NCBI GenBank assembly: GCA_050116035.1
Contig: JASFPJ010000045.1
Coordinates: 1-15,109, forward strand
Reading direction: 5' to 3'
DNA length: 15,109 nucleotides
Source: SOIA01 sp050116035
GTDB taxonomy: Bacteria > Acidobacteriota > Aminicenantia > Aminicenantales > Aminicenantaceae
Positions 8,948 to 15,109 of the stretch are shown in pieces. The translations under genes and the position numbers were made by a program. The notes beneath the pieces are model-generated. The model made no database searches. It had not been told where the DNA came from and was given only the letters and a program-made list of their open reading frames with translations. Every line of letters starts with the position of its first letter. Within the stretch, counting starts at the first letter, position 1.

Positions 8948-8953
8948 AGGAGG
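8948..8953 (+). promoter_or_regulatory. Strong ribosome binding site of the Tat-exported protein
   Basis: A perfect AGGAGG lies five bases before the ATG at 8959. It fixes that start and suggests efficient translation, in contrast to the weak site of the preceding AraC gene. Confidence 0.8.
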
Positions 8954-8958
8954 AAGTT

Positions 8959-9588
8959 ATGAAACAAACAGAAGAAAATCAAACCAGCCGGCGTAAATTT
9001 TTAATCAATGCCATGCCTCTCTGTGCCGCGGCATGTCTTGGCCCCGGCATGCTATTTGCCAAATCCTCAAAATTGGGTGCGTCCCTTTTGGAGCAGGAAA
9101 CCCATAAATTTGACAAGGAGTTTCCTGGGCCAAAAATAACCTACCGCCGGTTGGCGGCTATGCAGAACCGGAGTTTTATCCGCTTCGCCAGATTCTTACA
9201 AAAAGAGATAGGCCAGGAAAAGGTGATTGAGTTGATTAAGAAACAGACGGACGAACGGTTGCTACAACAGGCGAAAAATGATCTGAAAAGGCTGGGAAAA
9301 TCGGATTTCAAGTCGTATATAAGCATATTCAGAGACCCAAGAATGCTGGCCAGTTTAAGCATGGAAATAATTCAAGATACTGACACAGTGTTCGAGATAA
9401 AGGTTACGGATTGTCTGGCTGCGGAATCCTTCCTGCCCCACAAAGCCGGAGATATCGGTTATGCCGCGGTCTGCTGGGGTGACTACATCTGGGCGTCAGG
9501 ATTTAATCCCAAGATTAAATTGATACGGGATAAAACCATCATGCAGGGCCACGGCTACTGCAACCACAAATACATCTGGACCGGGTAA
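8959..9588 (+). CDS. Tat-exported L-2-amino-thiazoline-4-carboxylate hydrolase-like protein
   Basis: The 209-residue protein starts with a twin-arginine signal: SRRKFLI at residues 10-16, then a hydrophobic segment rich in Ala, Cys and Gly ending near LFAKS. The mature part has an alpha-helical half (~55-140) and then the cysteine-bearing C-terminal pattern of the ATC-hydrolase family (Pfam ATC_hydrolase). That pattern is VTDCLAAE (Cys152), AAVCWGDYIWASGFNPKIKL (Cys172) and KTIMQGHGYCNHKYIW (Cys201). The family is named for ring opening of L-2-amino-thiazoline-4-carboxylate in cysteine synthesis, but most members are uncharacterised, so catalysis on that substrate is not shown here. Tat export implies folding, perhaps with a cofactor or metal, before export to the periplasm or membrane face. 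It follows the AraC regulator and may be its target. Confidence 0.75.
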   Translation: MKQTEENQTSRRKFLINAMPLCAAACLGPGMLFAKSSKLGASLLEQETHKFDKEFPGPKITYRRLAAMQNRSFIRFARFLQKEIGQEKVIELIKKQTDERLLQQAKNDLKRLGKSDFKSYISIFRDPRMLASLSMEIIQDTDTVFEIKVTDCLAAESFLPHKAGDIGYAAVCWGDYIWASGFNPKIKLIRDKTIMQGHGYCNHKYIWTG

Positions 9589-10046
9589 CAGAAAGACATG
9601 AGCTAGTCTTGGAGCAAATATCAAATAGTCAAAGTGTCAACTGTTAATCAGGAGATATGCCTGTCACTTTTCCAAGCCTATCTTATTCAATAGAGCCCTG
9701 AACCATGTCGCTTTGGGTGTGATATTCTTATATCAGGATGTCAGTGGGCGGAAATTACAGAAAATTGTGAAGAATTTGGAGCAAACCCAAAAGGAAATCC
9801 TTATCTTTTTTTCATTATGCTCTATGGTTTTATCCTTCTGGTCTTTCATCTCTTAAATCTTGCCCGGCAAAAAAAGCTCCAATTATAGATATCTCCAAAA
9901 AAATCTGGCAGTTTTAAAGGATTTTATTCTATCGAAGTATTCACATGCCTCATCCAAATCCTCTGCTTTATTTGACAACACTGAACAGCCCACAAGTGAA
10001 ATAAAGCAAGATTATTTTCATGAGGAATTGGGAAAATAGGATGAAA
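9589..10046. other. Gene-poor intergenic stretch with a broken ORF
   Basis: No complete gene is supported here. On the plus strand 64 codons are open from 9694 to the TAG at 9886-9888 without a usable start in the first part. The translation has four cysteines near its beginning (CRFGCDILISGCQWAEITENC) and a likely membrane helix near its end (YLFFIMLYGFILLVFHLL). Just upstream, ATG at 9657 follows AGGAG very closely and gives 14 codons (MPVTFPSLSYSIEP) in another frame. Joining the two needs one frameshift, which fits a decayed small membrane protein. I do not recognise the family. Confidence 0.25.
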
Positions 10047-10115
10047 GCGGGCGGCTTGGATTTGAACCAGCGATGTCCGGATAATGAGCCCTTTGGATTG
10101 ATGGCTCCGCCTGTG
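10047..10115 (-). pseudogene. Initiator tRNA(fMet)-like pseudogene (3' half preserved)
   Basis: Read on the minus strand, the sequence follows bacterial initiator tRNA closely from the anticodon arm onward. GGGCTCAT carries anticodon CAT (10084-10086). A variable segment follows, then GGTTCAAATCC (10058-10068), the T-arm core, and CCCGC at 10047-10051 like the 3' acceptor strand. A GGAGC at 10104-10108 matches the 5' side of the D stem. The 5' acceptor strand does not pair, base 37 is T instead of a purine, the T stem has an extra A, and no CCA follows. It is therefore read as a relic rather than a working tRNA. Confidence 0.6.
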
Positions 10116-10236
10116 TTCTAATTTACTCATTTGATCGTCCGCATCCGAACATTTCCTGTGCTAAATCGAACAATTTCTTTGCTTATTCTAATAGTGAATG
10201 AGCCCCTCTCCCATATGAACCCAGTTGGCATAAAAA

Positions 10237-10264
10237 TTGCATATATAACAGTGCTATATATAAA
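10237..10264 (+). promoter_or_regulatory. Promoter of padR-permease operon with overlapping palindromic operator
   Basis: A -35-like TTGCAT (10237-10242) and -10-like TATAAA (10259-10264) are separated by 16 bp. Between and across them lies an imperfect palindrome at 10241-10261 with six-base TATATA arms around ACAGTGC. Including the outermost A/T pair, only two base pairs and the centre deviate from symmetry. PadR-family repressors commonly bind AT-rich dyads in their own promoters, so autoregulation is inferred. The predicted transcript leader would be short (about 10-15 bases). Confidence 0.5.
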
Positions 10265-10281
10265 GAGCAGTGAGGCACAAA

Positions 10282-10620
10282 ATGATCTCTAAAGCAATGG
10301 TTGCGGCATCGACGAAGCCGCTACTTCTTTCGATCCTTCTGGACGGAGAAACCTACGGCTACCGGATCATAAAGCAAATGAAAATATTATCCGGCGGACG
10401 TCTGGAGTGGTCTTTTGGCATGCTTTATCCCGTTCTTCATCGCCTGGAGAAGGACGGTTTTATCGCATCCAAATGGAAAGCTTCAGACAAGGGACGGCTC
10501 CGGAAATATTACAGGTTGACAAACGCCGGACGTCAGGAGCTCGAGCGGGAGAAAATTCAGTGGTTAACCGTAAATAAAGTTCTTGCCAGGCTGTGGAGGT
10601 CATTGGAGGTCCAGTCATGA
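10282..10620 (+). CDS. PadR-family transcriptional regulator
   Basis: The 112-residue protein is a complete PadR winged-helix domain: STKPLLLSILLDGETYGYRI, then GRLEWSFGMLYPVLHRLEKDGFI (recognition helix and wing) and RKYYRLTNAGRQELE. It lacks a long C-terminal dimerisation domain, as in short PadR types (PadR-s2). The ATG at 10282 is chosen over the GTG at 10270 because GTGAGG lies six bases before it and MISKAMVAASTKPLL matches the usual family N-terminus. Its TGA overlaps the ATG of the permease (ATGA), so the two are translationally coupled. This pairing of a PadR repressor with a prefix-domain permease is common in Acidobacteria-like genomes. The regulator probably represses its own operon through the palindrome at 10241-10261; the inducing signal is unknown. 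Confidence 0.92.
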   Translation: MISKAMVAASTKPLLLSILLDGETYGYRIIKQMKILSGGRLEWSFGMLYPVLHRLEKDGFIASKWKASDKGRLRKYYRLTNAGRQELEREKIQWLTVNKVLARLWRSLEVQS

Positions 10621-13268
10621 AGAAGCCGAAAAAGACTCACACAGCCTTCGACCTGGACAAGGCCGTCGCGGAGTGGTGCCAGCGACTGAAGAGAAGCGGG
10701 GCTCTTGAGGACGGGATGGTCGCTGAGCTCGAGGCCCACCTGAGGGATGAGGTGGAGGACCTTGTCGGACAGGGGAAGAGTCCAAAAGAAGCATTCCATG
10801 AAGCAACCGCGTCGGTCGAGAGTGCCGATGCGATCGGGCGCGAGTACTACAAAACCTATGCCCGAGGTCTCTTCGCCACACCGCCTCGACGATCGGGAAG
10901 TTTAACTCCGGCCCTCTTTCTGAACTCCATCAAGGTGTCTCTCCGGAAGATGCGCCAGCAGAAGTGGTATTCGTTGATCAGTGTCACAGGGCTGGCTGTC
11001 GGGATGGCCTGCTCCATTCTCATTCTCCTTTGGGTCCGGAGCGAGCTTTCCTATGAGCGGTTTCACAAAAATGCCGAAAACATCTACAGGGTAGTCATGG
11101 AAGATAACTTGAACGACACCTTATCGGTCCATCCCTGGCTCCCTTTCCCTCTCGGGCCCGCCCTTCAGAACGAGTTCCCGGAGATCGCTGCTGTCTCCCG
11201 GTGGCGTCCCGACAACATGGTTGTCCGCCACAAAGAGAAAGCCTATACAGAAACGGATTTTTTAACTGTCGACCCCTCTTTCTTTAAAATCTTTTCGTTT
11301 CCTTTCCTTCAAGGAAATCCCGCTGAGGCGCTCGCCAATCCGAATTCCATCGTCATTCGCGACACAATGGCCAAGAAATATTTCAGCGGCGAAGATCCCA
11401 TGGGGAAAGTCCTCAACCTCAGCGGAAGGGCGGACCTTGCTGTTTCCGGAGTTGTTCATGTCCCGGAGGAGTCGGATTTCCAGTTCGATTTTTTCTTCTC
11501 GTTCAAATCCTATCCTCTATTCAACGTCGATCTGGCTCCTTTGGAAGCCAACTGGAATGGCAAGAACTATCAAGTCTATCTCCTTCTCCAAAAGGACAGT
11601 TCTGCCTCGCTCCTGGAAGAGAAAATCTCCGGATTCCTCAAACCCCGCACTCCGGGCAAGAACCAGGTCCTTCACCTTCAGAAACTCTCCCGTATCCACC
11701 TGTTCAATCCTGACGGTTCGGACGGGGCGATGCGATACGTTCGCATTTTTTCCCTGGTGGCCGGCTTCATCCTTCTTATCGCCTGCGTCAACTTCATGAA
11801 CCTGGCCACAGCCCGCTTTGAAGGGCGCGCCAAAGAAGTCGCTCTCCGGAAGACGCTGGGAGGAACGCGTGGGCAGCTCATCCGGCAGTTTTTCAGCGAA
11901 TCCTTCCTCCATTCCGGCCTGGCCATGGCCGCAGCCATTCTCCTGGTGGAAACCGCCCTGACCGTCTTCAATCAAATCACCGGGCGCCGGCTAAGCCTTG
12001 ATTTTTCCCAAATCGATCTCTTGCTCGGGCTCGCTGCAGTCGTCGTTCTTACCGGACTCATTTCAGGTCTTTATCCCGCCCTGTTCCTCTCATCGTTCGC
12101 ACCAGCGCGGGTAATCAAGTCCTTCTCCCATCGAGGAAGACACGGCTCGCTTTTCCGCAAAGCCCTTGTCGTCTTCCAATTCACTCTTTCGACCATGCTC
12201 ATCATCGGGACACTTGTCGTCAAGTCCCAAGTCTCGTTCATCATGAACCAGGATCTCGGCATGACCAAGGAGAACATTGTCTATCACCTGATGCAGAAAA
12301 AAACGCTGAGCTCCGTGGAAGTTGTCAGAGAGGAACTCCTTAAACATCCCGATATCCTGAGTATCGCCAGCTGCAGCAGTCTGCCTTCCAATATCCAAAG
12401 CTGGATCGGCTACATCGACTGGGATGGACGCTCCGCCGAGAGGCAAATCTTCCCGGCTTTTATGTCAGTCGACTCCGACTTTGTCACGACAGCCGGCCTG
12501 ACCATTGTCAAAGGCCGGGATTTTTCCAGGTCTCGCCCCATGGATAGGGAAAGTTTCATCATCAACGAGACAACTTCCCAGCAGCTGGGAGTCGAAGATC
12601 CAATCGGTTTAGAGCTGCGCTTTTGGGGCCAAAAGGGTCAGATCATCGGAGTGGTCAAGGACTTTACCAACCGGCACATGTTCTCTGCCATTGCGCCCAT
12701 GATTCTGTCGGCCGGCGATTGGGGAGCCAGACAGGACTACCTCCTCCTGAGGCTTCGGCCGGGCAATCCCACAAGTGCTCTTAAACACTTCCAGCGGGTT
12801 TGGGGGAAAGCCAATCCGGGTTTCCCCTGTGAATACGAGTTTCTGGATGCAGCCTTCGACCGAATGTATACGAACGAGCAGCGGCTGTCATGGATATTCT
12901 TTTCCTTTTCCGTCCTGGCCGTCATTATATCCTGCCTCGGCTTGATGGGCCTCTCATCTTATACCGCCGAAGAAAAGACCAAGGAAATCGGCATCCGCAA
13001 AGTGCTTGGAGCGTCTTCCTGGAAAATCATTTCTCTCTTCACGATGAATTTCACGAAACTGGTCATCATCGCTAACGCCATCGCCTGGCCTGTCGGATAT
13101 GCGATCATGCAGCGATGGCTTCAGGATTATGCCTACCGGACGAGCTTCGGAATATGGGTATTTATTCTGGCGGGCGGCCTCGGCCTTTTCATCACCCTTC
13201 TCTCTGTCGCGTACCAGACTCTCCGGGCTGCCAAAGCCAATCCTGTGGATTCGCTGCGGTATGAATGA
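10617..13268 (+). CDS. ADOP-type duplicated permease with N-terminal permease-prefix domain
   Basis: The ATG at 10617 overlaps the padR stop and has GGAGG seven bases upstream; the GTG at 10593 is less likely. The product has 883 residues. Residues ~8-85 are a charged helical cytoplasmic segment (LDKAVAEWCQRLKRSGALED, then MVAELEAHLRDEVEDLVGQG and SPKEAFHEA) matching the permease-prefix region known from PadR-linked permeases. Eight membrane helices follow at ~117-138, 375-397, 432-452, 468-492, 515-537, 758-780, 813-835 and 845-868, with two extracytoplasmic MacB-PCD-like domains. Coupling segments are GRAKEVALRKTLGG and EKTKEIGIRKVLGA. No ATPase gene is nearby. Envelope stress sensing or export under PadR control is inferred. 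It is a diverged paralogue of the permease at 5006, with visibly more G/C-rich codon use, and ends in the same ANPVDSLRYE. Confidence 0.92.
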   Translation: MKKPKKTHTAFDLDKAVAEWCQRLKRSGALEDGMVAELEAHLRDEVEDLVGQGKSPKEAFHEATASVESADAIGREYYKTYARGLFATPPRRSGSLTPALFLNSIKVSLRKMRQQKWYSLISVTGLAVGMACSILILLWVRSELSYERFHKNAENIYRVVMEDNLNDTLSVHPWLPFPLGPALQNEFPEIAAVSRWRPDNMVVRHKEKAYTETDFLTVDPSFFKIFSFPFLQGNPAEALANPNSIVIRDTMAKKYFSGEDPMGKVLNLSGRADLAVSGVVHVPEESDFQFDFFFSFKSYPLFNVDLAPLEANWNGKNYQVYLLLQKDSSASLLEEKISGFLKPRTPGKNQVLHLQKLSRIHLFNPDGSDGAMRYVRIFSLVAGFILLIACVNFMNLATARFEGRAKEVALRKTLGGTRGQLIRQFFSESFLHSGLAMAAAILLVETALTVFNQITGRRLSLDFSQIDLLLGLAAVVVLTGLISGLYPALFLSSFAPARVIKSFSHRGRHGSLFRKALVVFQFTLSTMLIIGTLVVKSQVSFIMNQDLGMTKENIVYHLMQKKTLSSVEVVREELLKHPDILSIASCSSLPSNIQSWIGYIDWDGRSAERQIFPAFMSVDSDFVTTAGLTIVKGRDFSRSRPMDRESFIINETTSQQLGVEDPIGLELRFWGQKGQIIGVVKDFTNRHMFSAIAPMILSAGDWGARQDYLLLRLRPGNPTSALKHFQRVWGKANPGFPCEYEFLDAAFDRMYTNEQRLSWIFFSFSVLAVIISCLGLMGLSSYTAEEKTKEIGIRKVLGASSWKIISLFTMNFTKLVIIANAIAWPVGYAIMQRWLQDYAYRTSFGIWVFILAGGLGLFITLLSVAYQTLRAAKANPVDSLRYE

Positions 13269-13270
13269 AA

Positions 13271-13305
13271 AATCCCTCTAAGCGATTGTGATTATCTAAG
13301 GGATT
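13271..13305. terminator. Possible bidirectional terminator between convergent genes
   Basis: AATCCCT (13271-13277) and AGGGATT (13299-13305) form a perfect 7-bp inverted repeat with a 21-base loop. It lies just after the permease stop and overlaps the last two bases of the stop codon of the convergent gene. A short T-rich stretch follows on the plus strand, and several A/T bases flank the other side. The long loop and weak stem keep confidence low. Confidence 0.3.
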
Positions 13306-14833
13306 ATTTCTTCTCGAGCTTTTTCAGCATTTCTTTGGCGTTGCTGTTGTCCGGATTGAGCTCAAGGGATCTTTTGTAATTTTTAATCGCTTTTTTGGTG
13401 TCTCCGCTGTTCATATACGCTTCAGCCAGGCTGTCATACACATTCGCCGATTCGGGATAGAGTTCCACATTCAGCTTGAAAATCTCTATAGCCGCTTTTA
13501 TTTTTCCGGCTCCCATCAATCTGTATCCCATGGCATTGAACTCACTTTCCTCGAAATAAAGCGCATTTTTAGGATCAGACTTTATCGCGCGGAATTTCTT
13601 CAATCCGGCCTGAACACCTTTTTTTCTTATCTCCTGTTCAATACGGAAAGCGGCTGAACCACTGATCATTCTCTCCACCTGCTTAAGTCGGTGATGAATC
13701 ATGGCCGCATCCATATCTCGAACATCCAGAAAGGTTCTGTAGTAATCTCTTGCTTTTTCGAATTCTCCCGTTCCCCTGTAGGTCTCGCCGAGCCGCCAGA
13801 GTGCGTTCAATGATTTCGGATACAGGTTCAACTGGTACTCAAACAACTCGATGGCTTCTTTTGTTTTTCCCTGTTCACTCAATTTGTCGCCTTCAAATGT
13901 CAGCATCAGTGAAGGCGGGTCGACCTCAAAGCCGTATTCCCCGGATAGCTTTTCATAATAATGGATAATGTCCTTCACAGTGTTTGTCTGGAAATCCTCC
14001 GGCATTTTATGCCCGGCAAACAATTCTCTCAGTCCTTCTCTAAATGGAAGAGGAGCTATGAAATAGCCAGACGGTTCTCTGAATTCCACTTTATAACGGA
14101 AACCTTCTGGCTTTTCGGATTCAAGGAGTTTGGCCAACCTTTCAGCGTATTCCAGGTCTTGGGGACGCTCATTCTTTTCGCATTTTATATAAAGAAAATT
14201 CTTCAGAGACTCTGCATTCTTAAAAAACAGCTCTGCCCGGGGATAAAGAAATTCTGTATTCTCGGGATTCATAAAAGGATTTTCTGTGAGGACGGCATGA
14301 AAAAGTCTGGATTTGGCGATGAGTGAATACAGACCGAAAACAGCACCGGCCTGCGGTCCGGCCAGGATCCGGAAATTCTTTGTCCTGTAGTTCTTTTCGA
14401 CATAAGGAATCAATTCTTCTTCAAAAAACCTGAGAAAATTATCCGCCCCTCCACTGTCACTGCGGCCTCTGATTTTAACGGGAAGATTATCCCTGTACCT
14501 GTTGGTGTTGGCCACACCAACGATGATCACAGGTGGAATCTCCCCGGTTGAACCGAGCTTCTCCGTGATAATGACTGCTTCCGCAAAATAGTTATTTATG
14601 TCTTGCCCGTACAAAAGGTACAAGACAGGATAGGTCAATTGGGTATCCTTGTACTCCCGGGGAAGATGGATAAGGAGAAGCCTGTCTTCATCCAGGACAT
14701 GAGAATGAATCATTCTGTATTTACCTATGACGACATCTTCCCCGTCCATCTGGGCGAAACCCAATTTCTGTCCGGGAAAAAAGAATATTATGGATAAGAA
14801 TACAAGTAAAAAAGTGAACCTGTAATTTTTCAT
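13304..14833 (-). CDS. Exported esterase-fold protein with TPR repeats, catalytic residues replaced
   Basis: Two ATGs stand in tandem at 14836 and 14833. The second is chosen because AGGAG (14840-14844) is six bases from it and only three from the first. The 509-residue product has a signal peptide (MKNYRFTFLLVFLSIIFFFP, cleavage near FAQ). Residues ~30-290 match the putative esterase (EstD/Fes-like) alpha/beta-hydrolase domain: HLPREYKDTQLTYPVLYLLYG, PPVIIVGVANTNRYRD, then FEEELIPYVEKNYRTK. At the nucleophile elbow, where G-H-S-x-G-G is expected, it reads G-P-Q-A-G-A with Gln161. The usual His motif before the PLP..EGLR segment is also absent. From ~305 to 505 there are TPR units (KTKEAIELFEYQLNLYPKSL; DTKKAIKNYKRSLELNPDNS). 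A non-catalytic binding role in the periplasm is inferred. It lies 15 bp behind the PD40 gene in an operon. Confidence 0.85.
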   Translation of the reverse strand: MKNYRFTFLLVFLSIIFFFPGQKLGFAQMDGEDVVIGKYRMIHSHVLDEDRLLLIHLPREYKDTQLTYPVLYLLYGQDINNYFAEAVIITEKLGSTGEIPPVIIVGVANTNRYRDNLPVKIRGRSDSGGADNFLRFFEEELIPYVEKNYRTKNFRILAGPQAGAVFGLYSLIAKSRLFHAVLTENPFMNPENTEFLYPRAELFFKNAESLKNFLYIKCEKNERPQDLEYAERLAKLLESEKPEGFRYKVEFREPSGYFIAPLPFREGLRELFAGHKMPEDFQTNTVKDIIHYYEKLSGEYGFEVDPPSLMLTFEGDKLSEQGKTKEAIELFEYQLNLYPKSLNALWRLGETYRGTGEFEKARDYYRTFLDVRDMDAAMIHHRLKQVERMISGSAAFRIEQEIRKKGVQAGLKKFRAIKSDPKNALYFEESEFNAMGYRLMGAGKIKAAIEIFKLNVELYPESANVYDSLAEAYMNSGDTKKAIKNYKRSLELNPDNSNAKEMLKKLEKK

Positions 14834-14848
14834 CATGCTCTCCTGAGT

Positions 14849-15109
14849 TTATCTTAATCCATCCGGTTTTAACTTCTCAATGATTTTTGCATCCACCCAG
14901 TATATGTCATCGTGTCCCGTTCTTCCGGTTGAATAAAAGAGATACCTGTTATCCAGAGTAACTTGATTGATGCCCGAGTCTTTGAAATCCCGCCCAAGAT
15001 TTTGCGGTTCTGTCCAGGTGCCGTCATCTCTAAGAAAAGCAACATACATATCGTTGTATTTTCCGTAACCCCCAGGTCTGTCGGAACTGAAAATGAGATA
15101 GCTTTCATC
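14849..15109 (-). CDS. PD40 beta-propeller (TolB-like) protein, C-terminal part, 5' end outside window
   Basis: Eighty-six C-terminal residues are present, running off the right edge. Two propeller blades of the PD40 type can be read. One begins DESYLIFSSDRPGGYGKYND and continues MYVAFLRDDGTWTEPQNLG. The other, NQVTLDNRYLFYSTGRTGHD, continues DIYWVDAKIIE. The Asp-Asp-Ile-Tyr-Trp-Val-Asp pattern is characteristic of this family. Such proteins are exported or periplasmic scaffolds; no function beyond that can be claimed from the fragment. The stop is 15 bp upstream of the esterase-TPR start, and that gene's ribosome site lies in the gap, so both are likely cotranscribed. Confidence 0.8.
   Translation of the reverse strand, partial: DESYLIFSSDRPGGYGKYNDMYVAFLRDDGTWTEPQNLGRDFKDSGINQVTLDNRYLFYSTGRTGHDDIYWVDAKIIEKLKPDGLR

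Noticed and set aside
9592..9608. Short inverted repeat AAGAC/GTCTT after the ATC-hydrolase-like gene
   Set aside because: Only five base pairs with no T run, too weak to call a terminator.
9924..10130. A 68-codon minus-strand ORF upstream of padR
   Set aside because: Its coding part runs through the tRNA-like sequence and has no ribosome site, as is typical of spurious ORFs over tRNA genes.
1..15109. CRISPR array, insertion sequence or prophage
   Set aside because: No spaced direct repeats, transposase, integrase or phage structural motif was seen on either strand.

Overview
The window looks like a chromosomal segment of a free-living, didermic-type bacterium close to Acidobacteriota or Candidatus Aminicenantota. 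This placement is inferred from the gene mix: large orphan FtsX/MacB-type permeases with a PadR regulator, a secreted tricorn-type protease, PD40 propeller proteins, an esterase-TPR protein and a 7TM-AraC regulator. No rRNA, ribosomal protein or other phylogenetic marker gene is present to confirm it. There is no CRISPR array, insertion sequence, phage gene or plasmid origin.

Layout, left to right. (1) Positions 2-1195, + strand: the 3' part of a secreted-looking zincin metallopeptidase with a C-terminal Ig/PKD-like domain. (2) 1445-4729, - strand: a complete exported tricorn-type protease with its active-site tetrad intact. (3) A 276-bp AT-rich divergent promoter region with a 17-bp dyad at 4973-4989. 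(4) 5006-7423, + strand: an orphan MacB/FtsX-type permease. (5) 7467-7664, - strand: a decayed C-terminal fragment of a TPR protein. (6) 7720-8856, + strand: a membrane-bound AraC-family regulator. (7) 8959-9588, + strand: a small Tat-exported protein of the L-2-amino-thiazoline-4-carboxylate (ATC) hydrolase type. (8) 9589-10281: a gene-poor stretch of about 690 bp with a broken ORF and an initiator-tRNA-like pseudogene. (9) 10282-13268, + strand: a PadR repressor overlapping by ATGA with a second orphan permease that carries an N-terminal permease-prefix domain. A near-perfect palindrome lies in the PadR promoter. (10) 13304-15109, - strand: a two-gene operon of a PD40 propeller protein (5' end outside the window) and an esterase-fold-TPR protein whose catalytic Ser and His positions are substituted.

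How the genes may work together. Most products act in or beyond the inner membrane: peptide degradation (metallopeptidase, tricorn), envelope transport or sensing (two orphan permeases), and propeller/TPR scaffolds. Two local control circuits can be read. PadR probably represses its own transcript and the coupled permease through the palindrome. The 7TM-AraC protein may control the adjacent Tat-exported ATC-hydrolase-like protein. Three relics (TPR tail, tRNA 3' half, membrane ORF) lie in the two intergenic stretches on either side of the AraC/ATC pair, so this part appears to have undergone insertion and decay.
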